From NCBI RefSeq assembly GCF_042767895.1, contig NC_091549.1, forward strand, positions 51,614,929 through 51,624,928: a DNA stretch of 10,000 bases, in the 5' to 3' direction. The notes beneath the pieces are model-generated. The model ran no database searches. It was not told the origin of the DNA and worked only from the letters and a program-made list of their open reading frames with translations. Shown one piece after another: positions 1-10,000 of this stretch; position 1 is the first letter of the stretch, and every line of letters starts with the position of its first letter. This stretch comes from Penaeus vannamei. Lineage: Eukaryota; Arthropoda; Malacostraca; Decapoda; Penaeidae. Position numbers and translations under genes: made by a program.

Positions 1-6383
<6,383 letters not shown>

Positions 6384-6808
6384 GTAAGTCCACCTTATCA
6401 AAAGGCTTTTTACTTTTTCATCTCTTTGGTTTAGTCTTTATTAGGTAATATCTGTGAATGTAAGTTTTCACCATCATTGCATGTAATTTAGTAAATGGTT
6501 CATATTCACAAATGTGAGTGCTGTTAATGAAACTTGAGATTCTGTCAATACAGGGGTATGATAGCCATGTACTACCAGTTGGCATAAAAGTACAGATTTA
6601 TTTTGTATGAGATGTGATCAAAATATTCCAAGACACTTCATGTTGCAAATAGACATGAGTGTGGTATGGTCATATGCTGGCAGTTGGAGCAAACAGTGAC
6701 TGTTGTGAATTGATATATCATTTTAGACATTTGTGATGAGAGCAAATATTAATTGGCAATTGAGACCATTAACTGATTAACACCAGGTTAAAAATTTGGC
6801 TAGGGCCA
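6384..6808 (+). other. Start of long last intron, nothing recognised
   Basis: It begins with a perfect gtaagt donor. AT-rich and otherwise plain. Two copies of CCATTAAC (6766-6773 and 6806-6813) and the string TTAACACCAGGTTAA at 6778-6792 lie just left of the inverted-repeat element, perhaps scars of other TTAA insertions. No exon with the expected PSKLD-like continuation of ANKLE2 was found here. Confidence 0.6.
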
Positions 6809-7106
6809 TTAACACGGGATTGTTGGCATGCATCAACAGTTTCCCCAGTTTATAGGCAAAATTAGGCACCAAAAAGCTTATATTTTGATATCATTGAAAA
6901 ATCAATATGAAGGTTTATCTTCACTCTAGGTGTTATTGCCTAAAAGTTTCACCATAAAAAAGGTGCTGCTACTACTGGAGAAAAACAAGCTCTGTCTGAT
7001 GAGCTAGCAGTGTAATGATGGCCATGATGTGATCCCATCTGCTGCGTGGTCCACAACAGCTATGGCATGTGCATAGCTTACATGCCACCCGGCAAGAAGT
7101 GGTTAA
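6809..7106. mobile_element. TTAA-flanked inverted-repeat element A (MITE-like, piggyBac-type ends)
   Basis: TTAA at 6809-6812 and at 7103-7106 enclose 290 bp. Inside the left TTAA: CACGGGATTGTTGGCATG. Inside the right TTAA, read inward on the minus strand: CCACTTCTTGCCGGGTGGCA then TG. These are imperfect terminal inverted repeats sharing GGCATG. The right end then reads TAAGCTATGCACATGCC, closely matching the subterminal sequence of element B (TAGCTTGCACATGG). No transposase frame is present. TTAA target duplication is the hallmark of the piggyBac superfamily; assignment to it is inference from the ends only. Confidence 0.6.
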
Positions 7107-7211
7107 AGTATTGCAGCAGACCTATAGACAAGAAGCTATGAGCTTCTTATACTTCAGAGTTTGAATGTTATGAGAGTACAATAGGAATTCAGGTTGTTTT
7201 TTGGGTAGCAT

Positions 7212-7735
7212 AACTTCCTCTTTTCAAAGTTGATCACTGGTGATGTGTGTTAGGGCCTTTGGCTATAAACAAGAGACCAAACAACAGTTGTTGCTGTGGA
7301 AGAGCCCACAAGTTCTAAGAAGGCAAAGGAGGTCAGAAGTGTGACCAAGAGCATTCTCATCATTTTCATGGGATTGTGAATTTAGGCTGTCATTGCAGAT
7401 TCCATTGTTTTACTGCCAGAGATGTCAAAAAAGAATATGAACTTGTGGTATGATGGTAATTGGATGTTGCATTAAGACACTGAGTCTTTTCTTTTTTTTT
7501 TCTTTTCTTTTTTTCATCTCTATCTCTCCACCCATCCCTCTGCTCAATATATGAAGCTCTCTCCTCTCCCCAGTGAATGGTTCAGGCTGAAGGGGCAGTG
7601 GTTTGATGTTGAGGCGCAGATCGGTGTGAATGACAGATGTTGTTTGACTGTTCCTGGAACAGTTCCAAGCCTGATAGAAATGCTATATCTCTGCATTTAG
7701 TAAATATTATGAAAGGAATGACAGCTCATTTCATG
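7212..7735 (+). pseudogene. Decayed mariner (Tc1/mariner) transposase remnant
   Basis: Fragments in three frames appear in the family's order. NFLFSKLITGD (7212-7244) fits the segment with the first catalytic Asp (..RIVTGDE). GYKQETKQQLLLWKSP (7261-7308) fits GYDPETKQQ..WKSP. SKKAKEVRSVTKSILIIF (7314-7367, read with the preceding S) fits PKKARQ.RS..KSMLIVFF. GIVN (7370-7381) fits the GIVH motif, and DVKKEYELVV follows. After a pyrimidine-rich stretch, WFRLKGQWFDVEAQI (7578-7622) fits the C-terminal F.RLK..LKG.RFDDVE, and FLEQFQA..KC (7651-7683) fits FEQWKKR..KC. At least three frame changes, internal stops, and loss of the second and third catalytic Asp region show it is dead. Family motifs are quoted from memory. 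Terminal inverted repeats were not identified, so the outer limits are approximate. Confidence 0.72.
7485..7540 (+). repeat. Pyrimidine-rich tract inside mariner remnant
   Basis: A CT-only run (CTTTTC and T-runs) followed by more CT-rich sequence leading to ctctccccag at 7573. It interrupts the mariner remnant where the catalytic centre should be, and together with that AG forms an unusually strong-looking 3' splice site on the sense strand. Confidence 0.8.
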
Positions 7736-8179
7736 GCAGATGGGATTATAGCAATTTAAAATTATTCTTTGAACTTTTGCATTGTAAATCAGAAGCATGT
7801 GTCCACTCCTATTATAGATTTTTTCTCTTATAGTATATCAAATACATAGAACAATTTCATCACTGTCCATATACAGTATATGTGGGATACCATTATATGA
7901 TTTTGGATATAACATGGAGATGCATGGAATGCATATTTTAACTGCTGTTTTTTCACTTGATAACAGTCATTTGTATTCATTTGTATTTAGGGGAAGACAC
8001 TTGAAACATAATGTCTTCTGTGTTAATGGATGAACATTTAGGTTATTTCAGTTTGCCCTCTTATTGTGAAACTTTTTTGTATGTGTGTTTTGAATATTTT
8101 CTTTTATTATACTACTTTTTTTACTTCTTTTGGAACCCTTCTTTTTATTTTCTATTATATTCTGTTTCTTTTTGAGATG
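7736..8179 (+). other. AT-rich stretch, nothing recognised
   Basis: Between the mariner remnant and element B. AT-rich with T-runs near 8100-8170. No open frame of note and no exon-like pattern were seen on either strand. Confidence 0.6.
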
Positions 8180-8874
8180 TTAACTCATAGGATCCAGGTG
8201 CCATGTAGCTTGCACATGGAACAAAAATGTGGGCACTATGCTTATATAAGTGGTAGCACTCCATATGAATACACTTGTATTGTCAAGATTCTGTGCCTCT
8301 TCTTTGTAATACAAATAGCCCATTTTCTGCTGATGTGTTTTGCTGTTTTGCCATTTTCACAGTTCTAAAATTTGTCATTTGTTGTGCTGTATGAATATGA
8401 TAATAGCAGATGCCATTTACTCTCTCCAGGTAGTGTATGTTACGTGCAGAATCAGCAACAATAAGTAACATGGCGGTATTTTTGTAATTTTAAAGATATT
8501 TTCAAAATATTTTCTGCAACATCCTGGGCACTGCTGTTAACAGTGGGCAGGAACAGTTTCCTGTGCTTGAACACTGTGTCTTCCCTTGAGCAGCAGTCTT
8601 CCAGACATGGCTTTTTGATAGAACACACTACCCTCATGAACTGGTGGAGATCCTGCAGGAGCTTGCGAACGAGCCCCTTCCTGAGGGCCTGCTGGGTCAG
8701 TCTCCTCCCAAGTGCTTTGTGCATCTTGTCTGTTCGGAAATACTTTCCCATGGGGAGACATTCCTGTCATCTGTCCCTTGGCCAAATTTTCTTCCATGAT
8801 ATGTTCCTGGCACCCATCCCTTGGCCTTTTTTTTCATGATAAAATGGCCCTGTCACCTGGATCCAATGGGTTAA
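8180..8874. mobile_element. TTAA-flanked inverted-repeat element B, related to element A
   Basis: TTAA at 8180-8183 and 8871-8874 enclose 687 bp. The left end reads CTCATAGGATCCAGGTGCCA; the right end, read inward on the minus strand, reads CCCATTGGATCCAGGTGACA, which is 17 of 20 identical. The left end continues TGTAGCTTGCACATGG, nearly the same as the right end of element A, so A and B share a family. The 5'-CCC start after TTAA is typical of piggyBac-type termini. No recognisable transposase was found inside; a GC-rich island at about 8540-8800 has open frames. Classification by ends is inference. Confidence 0.72.
8540..8800. other. GC-rich open island inside element B
   Basis: Base composition and codon openness rise sharply compared with the AT-rich surroundings. 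One + frame is open for about 98 codons (8543-8839), a second + frame for about 70 (about 8591-8800), and on the minus strand two frames are open for 86 and 99 codons. The minus-strand product is basic (e.g. KMHKALGRRLTQQALRKGLV). I do not recognise any of these products, and simultaneous openness in several frames argues that GC-richness rather than selection may be responsible. It may be the internal cargo or a decayed coding part of the transposon. Confidence 0.35.
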
Positions 8875-9015
8875 TTTTCCTTTTTATTATCTGTTACTTC
8901 TCTTCTTATCATTTGCCTATGATTTTTCACAAACTCAGTGTTTAAAAGAGAAGATTGCCATTGTAATTGCATGGATAGATTTCTCTTTGTAGGTTTACTC
9001 TCTTTCTTTTTTCAG
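8875..9015 (+). other. Spacer with strong polypyrimidine tract
   Basis: Follows element B directly. The last 25 nt (ttactctctttcttttttcag) form a textbook polypyrimidine tract and AG at 9015, the basis of the candidate exon that follows. Confidence 0.55.
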
Positions 9016-9106
9016 GTTGTTTCTTGACCCTCTGTCACTAGTGGCAGCATCATATGTCTTATGCCTCGTCTTTATTCTCGTCTATCCTTTAGCAGACCGA
9101 TTTTAA
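9016..9106 (+). CDS. Candidate alternative terminal exon with hydrophobic tail
   Basis: Unproven. The acceptor at 9015 is strong. Exon 10 ends in phase 2, and only the phase-2 continuation is open here: one G completes Gly, then 29 codons run to TAA at 9104. The product is LFLDPLSLVAASYVLCLV followed by FILVYPLADRF, of which about 18 residues are hydrophobic enough for a membrane helix, giving a possible C-terminal tail anchor. The other two phases hit stops within a few codons. Against it: T-rich DNA tends to encode hydrophobic residues, 29 open codons is not rare by chance, and ANKLE2 orthologues are expected to continue with a soluble conserved C-terminal block. ATTAAA hexamers at 9648, 9715 and 9853 could serve as poly(A) signals. 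Confidence 0.28.
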
Positions 9107-9929
9107 TCTGTATAATGAATTAAGGAAATAGAGTTTGCTTTGTGGTGTTGATCTGTTTTGTAGTTGATAGACGAGAGGATGTAGTGAGCTTTTTAAAAAC
9201 TTTTTGTTTCTCTTTGTGCATGAAATTGATCAGGTTTCTGGTGTGAGAACTTTGAATTTTTACTTTAGACCTCAATAAGACAGGATTTACATGCTAAGAA
9301 GATTGCAACAATATCATTGGATTGGATTGATTAAGAAAAAAATAAGAGTGTAACTAAATTTCAATACAGCCAATACTTTCATAGTTCAGGGTATTTGCAA
9401 ATTGATTTAAGTAAGTGTTACTCTGGTATTGCTGTACGTTAATTGTGCTGGGCTGGTATTATGTTTATGCTATGTCCCCAGTGATTTTACTATATTGTGT
9501 TTACACATGGGCGGCTCCTCCACCAAAGAGTCAAATTTCTAGTCCTGTCTATCGTTGTACACTTTTCCTTGATTTTTGGAAAGATTTTTGCTTTTATTGC
9601 CATTCATACTTTGATAACATAATGCCATAGATAACGACAGCATCAGTATTAAAAGCAAGAGAGACATCCTTGAAATTCAGGGATTTTCATCCACGATTCA
9701 ATGACACAGCTTGCATTAAAGTTACTTATAGGCTTGCAATCTTTCTTTTATTTCTTTTATTTTTTTATTATTATATATATTTTTTTACTTTCCTTCCTAT
9801 TGTATATTTGATAATTAATTGCATTCTTATCTTACTAAAGAACTCTTATTCCATTAAACAACTGATGTAATGACAAAAGATGAAGGAAATATGAAATCTC
9901 GTGTGTTTACTTACCTGATGTAAGTTTAA

Positions 9930-9930
<1 letters not shown>
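9107..9930 (+). other. AT-rich stretch to right end, nothing certain
   Basis: AT-rich, with T-runs near 9750-9800. A 71-codon frame at 9415-9630 and a 66-codon frame at 9670-9870 have residue content dictated by T-richness and no recognisable domain. ATTAAA poly(A)-like hexamers occur at 9648, 9715 and 9853. No ANKLE2 C-terminal exon was found. Confidence 0.55.

Positions 9931-9992
<62 letters not shown>
9931..9992. repeat. (TA)31 dinucleotide repeat
   Basis: Uninterrupted TA repeat of 62 nt, ending in tatgtattta at the window edge. Such tracts are self-complementary and highly variable in length. Confidence 0.98.
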
Positions 9993-9997
<5 letters not shown>

Positions 9998-10000
9998 TTA

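Noticed and set aside
6554..6600. AG at 6553 with a short phase-2 open frame as exon 11
   Set aside because: Weak polypyrimidine tract and only about ten codons before a stop; no family motif.
7574..7700. First taken as the genuine ANKLE2 last exon because of strong acceptor, right phase and coding-like bases
   Set aside because: The peptide fits the C-terminal end of mariner transposase and lies in line with other mariner fragments upstream, so it is transposon-derived; kept only as a possible exonisation.
8590..8680. Peptide LFDRTHYPHELVEIL resembling a paired-type homeodomain helix
   Set aside because: Only a few residues agree; the WFQNRRAK recognition helix is absent and a stop lies just upstream.
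8452..8797. Minus-strand frames of 86 and 99 codons as a separate gene
   Set aside because: No domain recognised, several frames open together within a transposon, and no promoter or splice support.
9415..9870. Two + frames of 71 and 66 codons near the right end
   Set aside because: Hydrophobic, Phe/Tyr/Leu-rich composition expected from T-rich DNA; no motif and no splice continuity with ANKLE2.
9909..9917. Perfect minus-strand splice donor (CAG|GTAAGT)
   Set aside because: Upstream on that strand is only the TA repeat, so there is no exon to which it could belong.

Overview
The window is animal nuclear DNA, most likely from an arthropod and probably a decapod crustacean such as a penaeid shrimp. 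The evidence is spliced exons with GT..AG introns, AT-rich introns, very long simple-sequence arrays (GT, GAGTGT, CACTCA, TA), and transposon remnants of mariner and TTAA-flanked inverted-repeat type. The species assignment is inference; no species marker is present.

One gene dominates. Positions 1-6383 on the + strand hold ten exons of an ANKLE2 orthologue (ankyrin repeat and LEM domain protein 2, the factor that controls BAF dephosphorylation and nuclear-envelope reassembly after mitosis). Joined, they give about 886 codons in one continuous frame: exon 1 (to 177), 680-945, 1931-2056, 2330-2575, 2720-2959, 3345-3502, 3806-3932, 4147-4249, 4893-5043 and 5316-6383. The N-terminus with the LEM domain lies to the left of the window. 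The conserved C-terminal block of the family was not found, so it probably lies to the right. Exon 10 (1068 nt) carries a predominantly helical region that I do not recognise from vertebrate ANKLE2.

The introns are unusual. Intron 2 has about 400 nt of GT/GTGAGT repeat. Intron 5 has ten copies of a 16-bp minisatellite followed by a CACTCA/CA repeat. The two simple repeats are reverse complements and flank exons 3-5, the ankyrin-domain exons, whose combined length is exactly 204 codons.

From 6384 to the right end there is no proven exon. This stretch, probably a large last intron, contains: a 290-bp TTAA-flanked inverted-repeat element (6809-7106); a decayed, frameshifted mariner transposase (about 7212-7735); a second, related TTAA-flanked element of about 690 bp (8180-8874) with a GC-rich open island inside; a possible terminal exon encoding a hydrophobic tail (9016-9106); and a (TA)31 tract at the right end. 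No RNA genes, CRISPR arrays or prokaryotic signals were seen.
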